From assembly GCA_018970485.1 (NCBI GenBank), contig JAGWWH010000010.1, positions 1 to 50,275 of the forward strand: DNA of 50,275 nucleotides, given 5' to 3'. Source of the stretch: Pseudomonadota bacterium (lineage in GTDB: Bacteria; Pseudomonadota; Alphaproteobacteria; Rickettsiales; UBA1997). Made by a program: the position numbers and the translations under genes. The stretch's first letter is position 1; every line of letters begins with the position of its first letter. Shown here one piece after another: positions 1-7,432 of this stretch. The notes below the pieces were generated by a model, which saw nothing but the letters and a program-made list of their open reading frames with translations, made no database searches and was not told the origin of the DNA.

Positions 1-786
1 ATGCGATATTCCGCCTTATCCGATGGTAAAAGAATTCGTCCATTTTTGCTCATGGCTTCGGCACAAATTTTTGGTGTGAAAGTTTTATCATCTCTTAACG
101 CCGCTGTCGCACTCGAATTCATTCATGTTTATTCTTTGATTCACGATGATTTACCTGCGATGGATGATGATGATTTCAGGCGCGGTAAACCTTCAAATCA
201 CAAAAAATTTGATGAGGCGACTGCGATTCTTGCGGGAGATGCTTTGCTAACCTATGCTTTTGAAATTCTTGCCGATCCGCAAACTCACAGCGATCCCGTA
301 GTTCGTTGCGAATTGATCAAAACCATCGCTAAGGCTTCTGGATTCGCCGGAATGGCGGGCGGACAAATGATGGATCTTGAAAAAGCTGAAGAAAAAATTT
401 CCAAAGAAACTCTTGCTCGACTACATCGCCTCAAAACTGGAGAGCTTTTTATGGCTGCAGCAGAAAGTGGCGCTATCATTGGTCGCTGTGGGCTCGATGA
501 ACGCAAAGCGCTGCGTTATTTTGCTCACGATTTGGGCTTAGCTTTTCAAATCAAAGATGATGTTTTGGATCATCGCGGAATAACATTCGGCAAATCAGAA
601 ATCGAAGAAACCCGTCACAAAAAGTCAAAAGAGAACGCCAGTATTGTTGATTTGGTTGGCTTGAAAAATGCCGAAGAGCAACTGAAAATTTTGCAAGAAC
701 AATCGATCTCTCACTTAAAAATCTTCGGCGACAAAGCTAAACTTCTGATCGATCTCACCGAGTTCGTGATCGCTAGGGAAAAGTAA
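1..786 (+). CDS. ispA: Polyprenyl (farnesyl/geranylgeranyl) diphosphate synthase, 5' end outside window
   Basis: Condenses isopentenyl diphosphate with allylic diphosphates to make the C15/C20 precursors of quinone side chains and undecaprenyl phosphate; cytosolic. The first aspartate-rich motif (DDLPAMDDDD, about residues 49-58) and the second (QIKDDVLD, about residues 183-190) are both present, as is the SDGKRIRP substrate-binding stretch at residues 7-14. Family members are near 290-300 residues and have some 30 residues before that stretch, so the ATG at base 1 is probably an internal methionine and the true start lies upstream. The C-terminus looks complete. Only a short intergenic stretch with a family A repeat fragment separates it from ugd on the same strand. 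Confidence 0.9.
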   Translation: MRYSALSDGKRIRPFLLMASAQIFGVKVLSSLNAAVALEFIHVYSLIHDDLPAMDDDDFRRGKPSNHKKFDEATAILAGDALLTYAFEILADPQTHSDPVVRCELIKTIAKASGFAGMAGGQMMDLEKAEEKISKETLARLHRLKTGELFMAAAESGAIIGRCGLDERKALRYFAHDLGLAFQIKDDVLDHRGITFGKSEIEETRHKKSKENASIVDLVGLKNAEEQLKILQEQSISHLKIFGDKAKLLIDLTEFVIAREK

Positions 787-821
787 TATCTATACTATCC
801 TGAGCACTCGCCGTTTAATCT

Positions 822-842
822 CAGCCTGCGCAGGGATGACGC
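822..842. repeat. Family A palindrome fragment
   Basis: The CCTGCGCAGGGATGACGCG stretch between ispA and ugd matches one arm of the family A palindrome seen complete at 2662-2747 and 44803-44890. The other arm is missing here, so this is a decayed or partial copy. Confidence 0.5.
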
Positions 843-869
843 GTTGAGTGAAAAGCAAAATAAACAAAA

Positions 870-2135
870 ATGAAAATTACAGTAATTGGCAGCGGCTATG
901 TAGGCTTAGTTTCGGGCGTTTGCTTTGCCAAACTTGGCCATGAAATTATTTGCGTCGACAAGGATGAAAAAAAAATCTCCCAACTAAAATCCGGCGTCAT
1001 TCCGATTTTTGAACCAGGGCTTTCCGAACTACTTTCTGAAGTAAAAATTTCTTTTACGACAAATTTGAAAGAAGGTTTGGATAGCTCTAGCGTTGTCTTC
1101 ATCGCCGTTGGCACTCCGCAAGATGAAGATGGTTCCGCAGATCTTTCTTACGTTCTTGCTGCCGCAAAAGAAGTTGCCGAGCTTTCAAATTCTTACAAAT
1201 TAATCGTCACTAAATCGACCGTTCCCGCGGGCACTGGCAAAAAAATTAAAGCACTGGTTGAGCAAAAAAATCCGCAGCTAGATTTCGCCGTTGCATCAAA
1301 TCCAGAATTTTTACGCGAAGGCGTTGCGATCAATGATTTCATGAATCCAGACCGCATTGTTGTTGGGGTTGAAGATGAAAAATCTCAAAAAATTTTCGAA
1401 GAAATTTACCAAAAATTTTCACCGGAAAAATTAGTCGTAACCGACATCATCACCGCCGAGTTAATCAAATACGCTTCAAACTCTTTCCTCGCCGCCAAGA
1501 TCTCTTTCATTAACGAAATGTCAGATTTGTGTGAAGCGGTTGGCGGAAATATAAAACAGCTTTCGCGCGCTGTGGGCTTGGATTCGCGCATTGGTGAAAA
1601 ATTTTTAAATCCTGGCCCTGGCTTTGGCGGCTCATGTTTTCCAAAAGACATTTTGGCGATTTTAAATGTCGCTAAAGAAAATTCGGTTGAGCTTTCTTTG
1701 ATCGATTCAGTGATCTCTTCGAATCAAAAAAGAAAGATCAGAATGGTCGAAAAAATTCTCGCCATTCCTGCCAAAAAAATCGCGCTGCTTGGCTTGGCGT
1801 TCAAGGCCAATACTGACGACATCCGCTATTCACCAGCAATCACGATCGCGAAAGAATTAGCTAAAAAAGATGTAAAAATTTTCGCTCACGATTTCGCCGC
1901 GATTGAAAATTCAAAACGCGAATTAGCGGAATTTAAAAATATCTCTTTTTTTGAAGATGTTTATGAGGCTTGTGCTGAGGCGGATTTAATCGTGATTTTG
2001 ACCGAGTGGGAAGAATATCGCGCACTCAATTTTTCGAAAATCAAAAGCAAAAAAATTATCGATCTGCGTAATCTTTTTGATGCGAAGGAGATGAAGAAAA
2101 AGGGTTTTGAATATCACTCCGTGGGCGCCAAATAG
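870..2135 (+). CDS. ugd: UDP-glucose 6-dehydrogenase
   Basis: Oxidises UDP-glucose to UDP-glucuronate with NAD+, supplying uronic acids for surface polysaccharides or lipid A modification; cytosolic. At 421 residues it has normal length. The N-terminal Rossmann fold begins with GSGYVGLVSG, the central dimerisation helix includes the NPEFLREG region, and the catalytic cysteine sits in GFGGSCFPKD (Cys256). The C-terminal UDP-binding domain (about residues 300-415) includes GLAFKANTDDIRYSP. The ATG at 870 starts right at the Rossmann strand, as in the family. Family B repeat DNA begins one base after the stop and could fold as a 3' hairpin. No other polysaccharide gene is adjacent, so the product pathway is not shown by context. 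Confidence 0.95.
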   Translation: MKITVIGSGYVGLVSGVCFAKLGHEIICVDKDEKKISQLKSGVIPIFEPGLSELLSEVKISFTTNLKEGLDSSSVVFIAVGTPQDEDGSADLSYVLAAAKEVAELSNSYKLIVTKSTVPAGTGKKIKALVEQKNPQLDFAVASNPEFLREGVAINDFMNPDRIVVGVEDEKSQKIFEEIYQKFSPEKLVVTDIITAELIKYASNSFLAAKISFINEMSDLCEAVGGNIKQLSRAVGLDSRIGEKFLNPGPGFGGSCFPKDILAILNVAKENSVELSLIDSVISSNQKRKIRMVEKILAIPAKKIALLGLAFKANTDDIRYSPAITIAKELAKKDVKIFAHDFAAIENSKRELAEFKNISFFEDVYEACAEADLIVILTEWEEYRALNFSKIKSKKIIDLRNLFDAKEMKKKGFEYHSVGAK

Positions 2136-2192
2136 TCATGCTGAGCTTGTCGAAGAATGCGTCTCCGCACCCTTCGACAAGCTCAGGGTGAC
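2136..2192. repeat. Family B palindromic repeat
   Basis: Two arms, TCATGCTGAGCTTGTCGAAG and CTTCGACAAGCTCAGGGTGA, are inverted around a short spacer immediately after the ugd stop. The same arms recur at 8632-8703, 29916-29970, 31909-31967, 36448-36473 and 37656-37706. It could act as a stem-loop in the ugd 3' UTR, but there is no U-tract. Confidence 0.85.
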
Positions 2193-2212
2193 TCCCAAAC
2201 GGGCTTTAATTA

Positions 2213-2287
2213 GCCCCCGTAGCTCAGGGGATAGAGCAGTGGTTTCCTAAACCATGTGCGCATGTTCGAGTCATGCCGGGGGCACCA
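2213..2287 (+). tRNA. tRNA-Arg (anticodon CCU)
   Basis: A full cloverleaf can be drawn. The acceptor arm GCCCCCG pairs with CGGGGGC, followed by discriminator A and an encoded CCA (2285-2287). The anticodon stem GTGGT/ACCAT closes the loop TTCCTAA, with anticodon CCT at 2246-2248, which reads AGG arginine codons. The T-arm is GCATG-TTCGAGT-CATGC. The gene is 75 bases with CCA encoded. It is followed directly by tandem partial copies of its own 3' half (2392-2427, 2533-2568, 2640-2655). Confidence 0.95.
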
Positions 2288-2655
2288 GAATAACGAGATA
2301 CCGCAGGCCTGGGCCAAGCACAGCTTAGCCCGCTATTCGCTCAAAATGATCATTGATCATTTTGCCGGAGATGAATCTCCGTCGTGCGCGCCCATGTGCG
2401 CATGTTCGAGTCATGCCGGGGGCACCAAACTATACAGAAAGAAGCAAGCCTGGGCTAAGCTTAGCTTAGCCCGCTATTCGCTCAAAATGATCATTGATCA
2501 TTTTGCCGGAGATAAATCTCCGTCGCTCAAGCCCATGTGCGCATGTTCGAGTCATGCCGGGGGCACCAAAATCTGTAAGAAACACAAAAATGCTTCGGCC
2601 GATGTTGCAGCCGAAAATGACCGTTTAGGTCATTTTCTCCATGCCGGGGGCACCA
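2288..2655 (+). repeat. Tandem tRNA-tail repeats downstream of tRNA-Arg, with conserved hairpins
   Basis: The last 36 bases of the tRNA (starting CCATGTGCGC, T-arm through CCA) recur exactly at 2392-2427 and 2533-2568, at 140- and 141-base spacing. A final 16-base piece of the 3' acceptor strand with CCA lies at 2640-2655. The two linkers carry the same three hairpins: GGGCTAAGC/GCTTAGCCC (2311-2331, 2452-2472), the perfect palindrome AAAATGATCA-T-TGATCATTTT (2343-2363, 2484-2504) and CGGAGAT/ATCTCCG (2366-2381 and its copy). The third, shorter linker has a different sequence but keeps hairpins: TTCGGC/GCCGAA (2594-2615) and AAAATGACC/GGTCATTTT (2614-2636). The architecture resembles the E. 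coli tyrT repeats (tRNA 3' ends plus rtT RNA). Transcription from the tRNA promoter is inferred. Confidence 0.85.
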
Positions 2656-2661
2656 AAATTT

Positions 2662-2747
2662 ATTTTCCTGAACCCACGCCTTCGCGGGGATGACGCGGGA
2701 CGAATGAGTACAACGTCATCCCCGCGAAGGCGGGGATCCAGGAAAAT
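2662..2747. repeat. Family A palindromic repeat, complete
   Basis: The arms begin ATTTTCCTG and end CAGGAAAAT and are inverted around a short loop. The core is CGCCTTCGCGGGGATGACG against CGTCATCCCCGCGAAGGCG. One of several copies in the window (also 8519-8606 and 44803-44890, half copy at 5115-5137). Confidence 0.85.
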
Positions 2748-2759
2748 TAATCGAAACAA

Positions 2760-2852
2760 ATGCCGCCAGCCCTATTCCACAAAACCAAAGATCTCTATTT
2801 TGACACCTACAAAGACCTGCCAGAAATTATTCGCGTCAAAAACTTATGTTAA
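2760..2852 (+). pseudogene. 5' remnant of a relative of the following gene (30 codons)
   Basis: An ATG-started frame encodes 30 residues ending in TAA. Residues 5-24 (LFHKTKDLYF then DTYKDLPEII) align with residues 6-25 of the next gene (LFHRTRDLHF then GDEKDMPELI). The DNA is clearly similar in both copies. The similarity stops after about 70 bases, and the frame stops inside the start region of the next gene (overlap 2846-2852). This looks like what remains of a tandem duplicate whose body was deleted. Whether the short peptide is made is unknown. Confidence 0.55.
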
Positions 2853-4138
2853 GAACAGTCCTTTTTCACAGAACTAGAGATCTCCACTTCGGCGACGAAA
2901 AAGATATGCCCGAACTTATTTCTTTGATCGGGAGGTCTTTTTATGAACCTTGTCCAGCTCTCGAATCAAAAGAATTAATCATTAAGCCGACAAATATTGA
3001 TGAGCCTATTTTTCCTCTCGGAATCATAGTAGATGAGGATGCGGATTTTGCTGAAGGCTTTGCGATCAGCGAAGAAAACAAAGGGCAAGTTGTTAACATG
3101 CTTGAGAGAATTGCCCAAATTCTCAAAAACCCTGCTGAAGTTTTTAGGCATTTAAAAGATTTAGACCGAGCGATTGGTGAAAAAATGCGCGCGCGAAATA
3201 TTGAAGAAATAGACAATAGTCCGATCCATCTAATAGCCGGAGTTGGCAACTTCATACCCGGCCCTTGGCCAAAAGATTATCGCCCACTGAAGAAGGAGAA
3301 AATTCTTCATCGAGAATTACTCGAAAGAGAAAATGCAGCAGGAATTAATCTCGATGGAGTCGGTGTGTTTTCTGGCTTTATTAACGCCAATAGTGCTAAC
3401 GAATTTGTTAGAGACGGACACGTATTTTCTGAAAATGAGCAGGCATCAAAACTTCTATTTCACGGAAAATATAGCCATCGCCTGTTCTTTGAAATTGTTA
3501 GGCAGGCAATAAAATCGGGAGAGGTTGATTTAATAATTGATGGCAAAGAATTAACCCAACAGCAATTGATGCAGATCATGGTTTATAGTTGGAACGAAAA
3601 ATCTGGCTTATCGACATGGTCATCGCTGATTGACTCCACGGAAGAAACGAACGCACAAATCGGAGAGTGTGATAGAGAAGAATATCGCGCTCGTGCATTA
3701 AACCCAGACTATTATTGCTTCAGCAGCAGATCGCCCTTTGTTTTTAGATCTCTCTTAACTTGCTTTGGTAGAGATGAGATTCCCCATTTATCAAGATATT
3801 TACTCGACAGTCATTACAAGCAGGTCGCTCAAATGGTTTACAAAATAAGAGGCGGCGATGAGTCGAGTATTTTATCAGCAATACCTGATGAATTTATTTA
3901 CACCTGCTGCATGGATGCGATGTCTACCGGATCTAAATTTCGTCCCGAGGAATTGGGTCCTGATTTCCCATTTTTAACAAACTCAATAATCACTAAAACC
4001 GAGAGTTTTAATGGTGAATACGATAGAAATATAAGAAGGAAAAAAGATCGTGGCGATCAAGTAGATTCTAGCCATTCATATGAATCGATCTCCGCTTACA
4101 CAGCACATAAATTATCATCACAAACACGTTTGAAATAA
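2846..4138 (+). CDS. Hypothetical protein, 430 residues, family not recognised
   Basis: I do not recognise this protein. It is a long, soluble-looking, charged sequence with no signal peptide or membrane segment. Distinct stretches are HGKYSHRLFFEIV (about residues 209-221), followed by a predicted helical segment with ELTQQQLMQIM, and the Trp- and Ser-rich SWNEKSGLSTWSSL around residues 247-260. The C-terminal 40 residues are basic and polar and look disordered. It ends two bases before dusB on the same strand, so the two may be co-transcribed. A partial relative of its first 25 codons lies just upstream, suggesting a gene family that has duplicated locally. Lineage-specific genes of this sort are sometimes secreted effectors in host-associated bacteria, but nothing here shows that. 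Confidence 0.7.
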   Translation: MLRTVLFHRTRDLHFGDEKDMPELISLIGRSFYEPCPALESKELIIKPTNIDEPIFPLGIIVDEDADFAEGFAISEENKGQVVNMLERIAQILKNPAEVFRHLKDLDRAIGEKMRARNIEEIDNSPIHLIAGVGNFIPGPWPKDYRPLKKEKILHRELLERENAAGINLDGVGVFSGFINANSANEFVRDGHVFSENEQASKLLFHGKYSHRLFFEIVRQAIKSGEVDLIIDGKELTQQQLMQIMVYSWNEKSGLSTWSSLIDSTEETNAQIGECDREEYRARALNPDYYCFSSRSPFVFRSLLTCFGRDEIPHLSRYLLDSHYKQVAQMVYKIRGGDESSILSAIPDEFIYTCCMDAMSTGSKFRPEELGPDFPFLTNSIITKTESFNGEYDRNIRRKKDRGDQVDSSHSYESISAYTAHKLSSQTRLK

Positions 4139-4140
4139 AC

Positions 4141-5112
4141 ATGATCCAAATCGGAAAAATCACCTTACCCGGCAACGTTCTCCTCGCCCCGATGTCCGGC
4201 GTGACTGACTTACCTTTCCGTCGTTTAGTAAAAAAATTCGGAGCGCCCTTGGTAATTTCAGAAATGATCGCCTCGCGCGCAATGATCATGCAGACGCGCG
4301 ATTCGCTAAAAAAATGCGAGAAGGATGACGCGATCTATCCAATGTCTGTGCAGCTCGCCGGCTGTGATCCCGAAATCATGGCCGAAGCGGCGAAGTTAAA
4401 TGAAGATCTCGGCGCTGATATTATCGACATCAATTTCGGCTGCCCGGTGAAAAAAGTTGTGAATAGTTTTGCCGGATCGGCCTTGATGAAAGACGAAGAT
4501 CTCGCCACGCGCATCATGGAAGCAGTGGTTAAAGCCGTGAAAATTCCAGTGACGATGAAAACGCGTTTGGGCTGGAATTACGAAAATCTGAACTCGCCAA
4601 GCCTCGCCAAAAAAGCTGAAAATGTCGGCATTCAAATGCTAACAATTCACGGCCGCACGCGTTGTCAGATGTATGACGGCACTGCCAACTGGGAATTAAT
4701 TTCACGCGTAAAAGATGTGGTAAAAATTCCCGTAATTGCCAATGGCGACATCAGAAATTCTGAAGATGCAAAAAAAGCGCTAGAGCTCTCGAGGGCAGAC
4801 GGCGTAATGATCGGCCGCGCCGCTTACGGCAAACCTTGGTTGATCGCACAAATAAATTCCGACCTAAAAGGTGAAGGAAAAATTCTCACTCCGTCACTCA
4901 AAGAACAAAAGGAAATCGTCCTTAATCACTTCGCTGAAATGATCGAACATTACGGCGAGCAAACCGCGATTCCACTCGCACGAAAACACATCGGCTGGTA
5001 CAGCTCCGGCCTAAAAGGCTCCGCAGAATTCCGCGCAAAAATCAACGTGACGCAAGGGAAAGAAAATGTGCGCGGTGAGATTGAGAGGTTTTACGATTTG
5101 CAACTAGCATAA
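4141..5112 (+). CDS. dusB: tRNA-dihydrouridine synthase (DusB/NifR3 type)
   Basis: FMN-dependent reduction of uridines in the tRNA D-loop, using NADPH; cytosolic. At 323 residues it has the family length. The N-terminal TIM barrel starts LLAPMSGVTDLPFR, the catalytic cysteine is in INFGCPVKKV (Cys101), and the FMN-phosphate region IANGDIRNSEDA and GVMIGRAAYGKPW follow. The small helical C-terminal domain includes ARKHIGWYSSGL. Start at 4141 is two bases after the preceding stop. The NifR3-like sequence typical of alphaproteobacteria suggests DusB rather than DusA or DusC. A half family A repeat and the IS4 element follow directly. Confidence 0.93.
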   Translation: MIQIGKITLPGNVLLAPMSGVTDLPFRRLVKKFGAPLVISEMIASRAMIMQTRDSLKKCEKDDAIYPMSVQLAGCDPEIMAEAAKLNEDLGADIIDINFGCPVKKVVNSFAGSALMKDEDLATRIMEAVVKAVKIPVTMKTRLGWNYENLNSPSLAKKAENVGIQMLTIHGRTRCQMYDGTANWELISRVKDVVKIPVIANGDIRNSEDAKKALELSRADGVMIGRAAYGKPWLIAQINSDLKGEGKILTPSLKEQKEIVLNHFAEMIEHYGEQTAIPLARKHIGWYSSGLKGSAEFRAKINVTQGKENVRGEIERFYDLQLA

Positions 5113-5114
5113 CT

Positions 5115-5137
5115 CTTCCTGGATCCCCGCCTGCGCG
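5115..5137. repeat. Half of a family A palindrome, cut by the IS element
   Basis: CCTGGATCCCCGCCTGCGCG matches one arm of the family A repeat. The expected continuation GGGATGACG is missing because the IS4-family left end begins at 5138. The other half is not found at the right end of the element, where a family D half repeat lies instead. Confidence 0.75.
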
Positions 5138-6312
5138 CTTACTCCCCCACACCTCCCCCTAGCCAATTAAATCCAACGCTTCTACAAAGAATATAAGACC
5201 TATCCACCCTTTATTTTCTCAGTAAACATGGACGAAATATTCACAAAATACTTCTCTAAATCTGGCAGCTATTTCGTTAGAAACATCTCGCAGATAATTC
5301 CGGCGATGATGCGTTGTAGTAGCTCTAATACTGCACTAATAGCGAAAGAAATGTGCAAGATTAACGGCAAGAACTTCAAGTCTAACGATACCAACTTCTT
5401 TCGATTTCTTCAGTCAGATAAATTTCAGATAGATGAGAAATTCTGGAGAATGCACATCAATCTTCTTTTCGATCTTTTGCGCGAAGAGAAGGCGATAGAT
5501 TACGACTCTCAAATTCATATTAATATTGATTACACAACTTCTTGTGATGATTTCTTGATCCTATCCGCAAGCGTCACTCTAAACAACAAATCGATAATTC
5601 TCTACTTCACCTCCAGACTTTACCCAAAAAGAAAAAATCAGATGAATCAAAAACTAATGGAAGAGGCTTTTATCAAGGGTTTGAGGCAGGTTCTTTCTAA
5701 GAAATATCGTTACGTAATCGTTGCCGATCGCGGCTTTGGCAATGAGCGATTCGCCAAGATTTGCGAAGAAAATAATTTTGAATATGTGCTGCGGATGAAC
5801 AAAAATCTTTCCGTCAAATACGAGGAAAAAACTGAAGAAAATCTCTCGGAATTCGATCAAACAAATCACCCAAATCTCAATCTTTACATCAAAAAGTGGC
5901 AGAAAGATTGTATCTTCGAAACCACCACAGACAAGGATTCAACATGGTTTCTTCTAAAGAGTTCTGCGGATCTAAACGGCAAAGAAATCTACGAAAAAAG
6001 ATTCAAAATCGAAAAGTTATTCCAAGATTCTAAATCTTCCGGCTTCGACATCGAAAATAGCAAAATCAAGAAATATGACAGATTCAAGCGTATCTTCTAT
6101 TGCTCTGTTCTAGCACACATGTTCTCAGTGATTCTCGGCAACTTCTTAGAATCTAAAACCAACGACATTAAAAAAAACTCTGCTCTACATACAAAAACTC
6201 TCTCAGCCTTTTTACTCTTGGATCTCGAGCGCTTTCCACATTCTTTGATCAATCCCTCGAGATCATTAATAGGATCGTTTTAAGGTCTGGTTATGGGGTG
6301 TGGGGGAGTAAG
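5138..6312 (+). mobile_element. IS4-family insertion sequence, apparently complete, 1175 bp
   Basis: A 16-base perfect terminal inverted repeat is visible: CTTACTCCCCCACACC at 5138-5153 and its reverse complement at 6297-6312. They enclose a single intact transposase gene. No target-site duplication can be seen: the left flank is half of a family A palindrome and the right flank half of a family D palindrome. That points to insertion followed by an adjacent deletion, or to recombination between two copies. The ends being perfect and the ORF intact suggest a recent arrival. Confidence 0.9.
5228..6283 (+). CDS. IS4-family DDE transposase
   Basis: Cuts and joins the ends of the surrounding IS by the DDE (RNase H-fold) mechanism. 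The first catalytic aspartate lies in INIDYTTS (about residue 100), the second in VIVADRGFGNERF (about residue 167). The IS4 signature Y-(2)-R-(3)-E-(6)-K is exact in YEKRFKIEKLFQDSK (about residues 257-271). At 351 residues it is a compact member of the family, with the N-terminal DNA-binding region (NTALIAKEMCKINGK) retained. There is no frameshift. The gene lies 75 bases inside the left inverted repeat and ends 13 bases before the right one. Confidence 0.93.
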   Translation: MDEIFTKYFSKSGSYFVRNISQIIPAMMRCSSSNTALIAKEMCKINGKNFKSNDTNFFRFLQSDKFQIDEKFWRMHINLLFDLLREEKAIDYDSQIHINIDYTTSCDDFLILSASVTLNNKSIILYFTSRLYPKRKNQMNQKLMEEAFIKGLRQVLSKKYRYVIVADRGFGNERFAKICEENNFEYVLRMNKNLSVKYEEKTEENLSEFDQTNHPNLNLYIKKWQKDCIFETTTDKDSTWFLLKSSADLNGKEIYEKRFKIEKLFQDSKSSGFDIENSKIKKYDRFKRIFYCSVLAHMFSVILGNFLESKTNDIKKNSALHTKTLSAFLLLDLERFPHSLINPSRSLIGSF

Positions 6313-7108
6313 GTCTCTGACCCCGTACTAACTTTCAGTTCAAAGTTTCAGCGAAGGAAATGAACATGTGGACTGGGTCGGAGACACACTCCAGCGCTTT
6401 AAACACACACAAAAACTCTTACAACACGCACAACACAAAAACCCAAATCAATATGCCAAAAAACAGGGTCTCACAAGCTCTCAACGATGCTTTTTATTTC
6501 GTCACGCCAACGATTCAGAATTGGTATTACATTTTCGATCGCCACGAACGCTGGCAGATCATCGCCGACTCAATAAAGTTTTGTCAGAAGAATAAGGGGC
6601 TCGAGGTTTATGCTTATGTCTTCATGCTCAATCACTTACATCTCATCATTAAGTCGCCGGATGTTTCGGGTTTTTTGTGCGACTTTAAAAAATTCACTTC
6701 ACGAAAATTGATCGAAAATATTTCAGAAACAGAACCGAAGGTTTTGGAATTATTTAAGACAGAAAGTGGTTACAGATTTTGGAAGGAAGATAACCAGCCG
6801 AAGATTATTGAGAGTGAGAAGTTCGCGATTCAGAAGAAGAATTACGTGCACAATAATCCAGTGGTGAAGGGTTATGTGGCGAGGTCGGAATATTGGAGGT
6901 GGTCTTCGGCTAATCCGGATTCGGAGATTGAGGTTTTGAATTTTTGAAATGAACGTGTGGACTGGGTCGGAGACCCAGTCCAGCGCTTGTTTTGGAATTA
7001 TTAACCTAGCGCAGGACGGGGTCTCTGACCCCGTCCTCATTTTCAGTTCAAAGTTTCAGCGAAGGAAATGAACATGTGAACTGGGTCGAAAGACCCAGTC
7101 CAGCGCTT
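6312..7108 (+). mobile_element. RAYT unit: transposase gene between two ~88-bp direct repeats with family D palindromes
   Basis: The stretch 6312-6399 (GGTCTCTGACCCCGT ... TTTCAGTTCAAAG ... CCAGCGCTT) recurs at 7020-7108 with few changes. Each copy carries a palindrome of the GACTGGGTC..GACCCAGTC type. Further family D palindromes lie at 6958-6988 and 7013-7037. The RAYT gene sits between the copies. This layout, a tyrosine transposase flanked by REP-like palindromes in inverted and direct arrangement, is that of a REP/BIME-generating locus. Confidence 0.75.
6453..6947 (+). CDS. REP-associated tyrosine transposase (Y1_Tnp / TnpA_REP family)
   Basis: Single-strand endonuclease of the HUH superfamily, thought to mobilise REP palindromes. 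The HUH motif appears as NHLHLIIK (HLH, about residues 71-73 from this start) and the catalytic tyrosine in KKNYVHNNPV, both as expected for the family. At 164 residues from the ATG at 6453 the length fits. A longer frame opens at 6360, but its extra 31 residues are translated palindrome, so I reject that start. Flanking DNA carries family D palindromes on both sides, the likely cognate substrate. The frame is intact. The same palindrome family lies within valS at 30858-30882. Confidence 0.85.
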   Translation: MPKNRVSQALNDAFYFVTPTIQNWYYIFDRHERWQIIADSIKFCQKNKGLEVYAYVFMLNHLHLIIKSPDVSGFLCDFKKFTSRKLIENISETEPKVLELFKTESGYRFWKEDNQPKIIESEKFAIQKKNYVHNNPVVKGYVARSEYWRWSSANPDSEIEVLNF

Positions 7109-7432
7109 CGAATTCGCGAAATGTCGCAATGAAACCAATCACAAGAAGGCTTGAGAAAGTTTGTCTACAGCTCAACCCTTGATTTCAATATACTCCGTGG
7201 CTTGTTTGGTTTTTGATTGATGGTCTTGAGGTCAGTGTTTTAGAGCTTTTGGGGGTTATCAAGTTTTTGGATTTTAGATTTTTCTGAGATTTTTTTTGTG
7301 ACTGTTTTTATGCCTCCGAGGCTCTACAGCACTAATCAAAGCGAGATTGTCGTTACGTAACGACAATCCTAAAAAACTCCGAATTTCGCGATGCGAGTTT
7401 GTGAATAAATCGGTCTTAATAACCAAAAATAA
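7109..7432. other. Noncoding stretch with a perfect 24-bp palindrome
   Basis: I see no gene here. It holds blocks CGCGAAATGTCG and ACCAATCACAAGA, both also present in 9075-9366, and the perfect palindrome GATTGTCGTTAC/GTAACGACAATC at 7345-7368. No U-run follows on either strand, so it is not a typical terminator. The half-site TTGTCG/CGACAA also forms the palindrome at 9265-9286. Confidence 0.5.

Noticed and set aside
2252-2655. Regularly spaced 36-base repeats as a CRISPR array
   Set aside because: The repeats are the 3' half of the adjacent tRNA, spacers are about 105 bases and nearly identical to each other, and no cas gene is near.
6360-6452. Upstream ATG (6360) as the start of the RAYT protein
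   Set aside because: The added 31 residues translate a palindrome and have no family resemblance; the ATG at 6453 fits the family length.
7345-7368. Terminator at the 24-base palindrome
   Set aside because: No T-run follows on either strand and the nearest genes do not end there.
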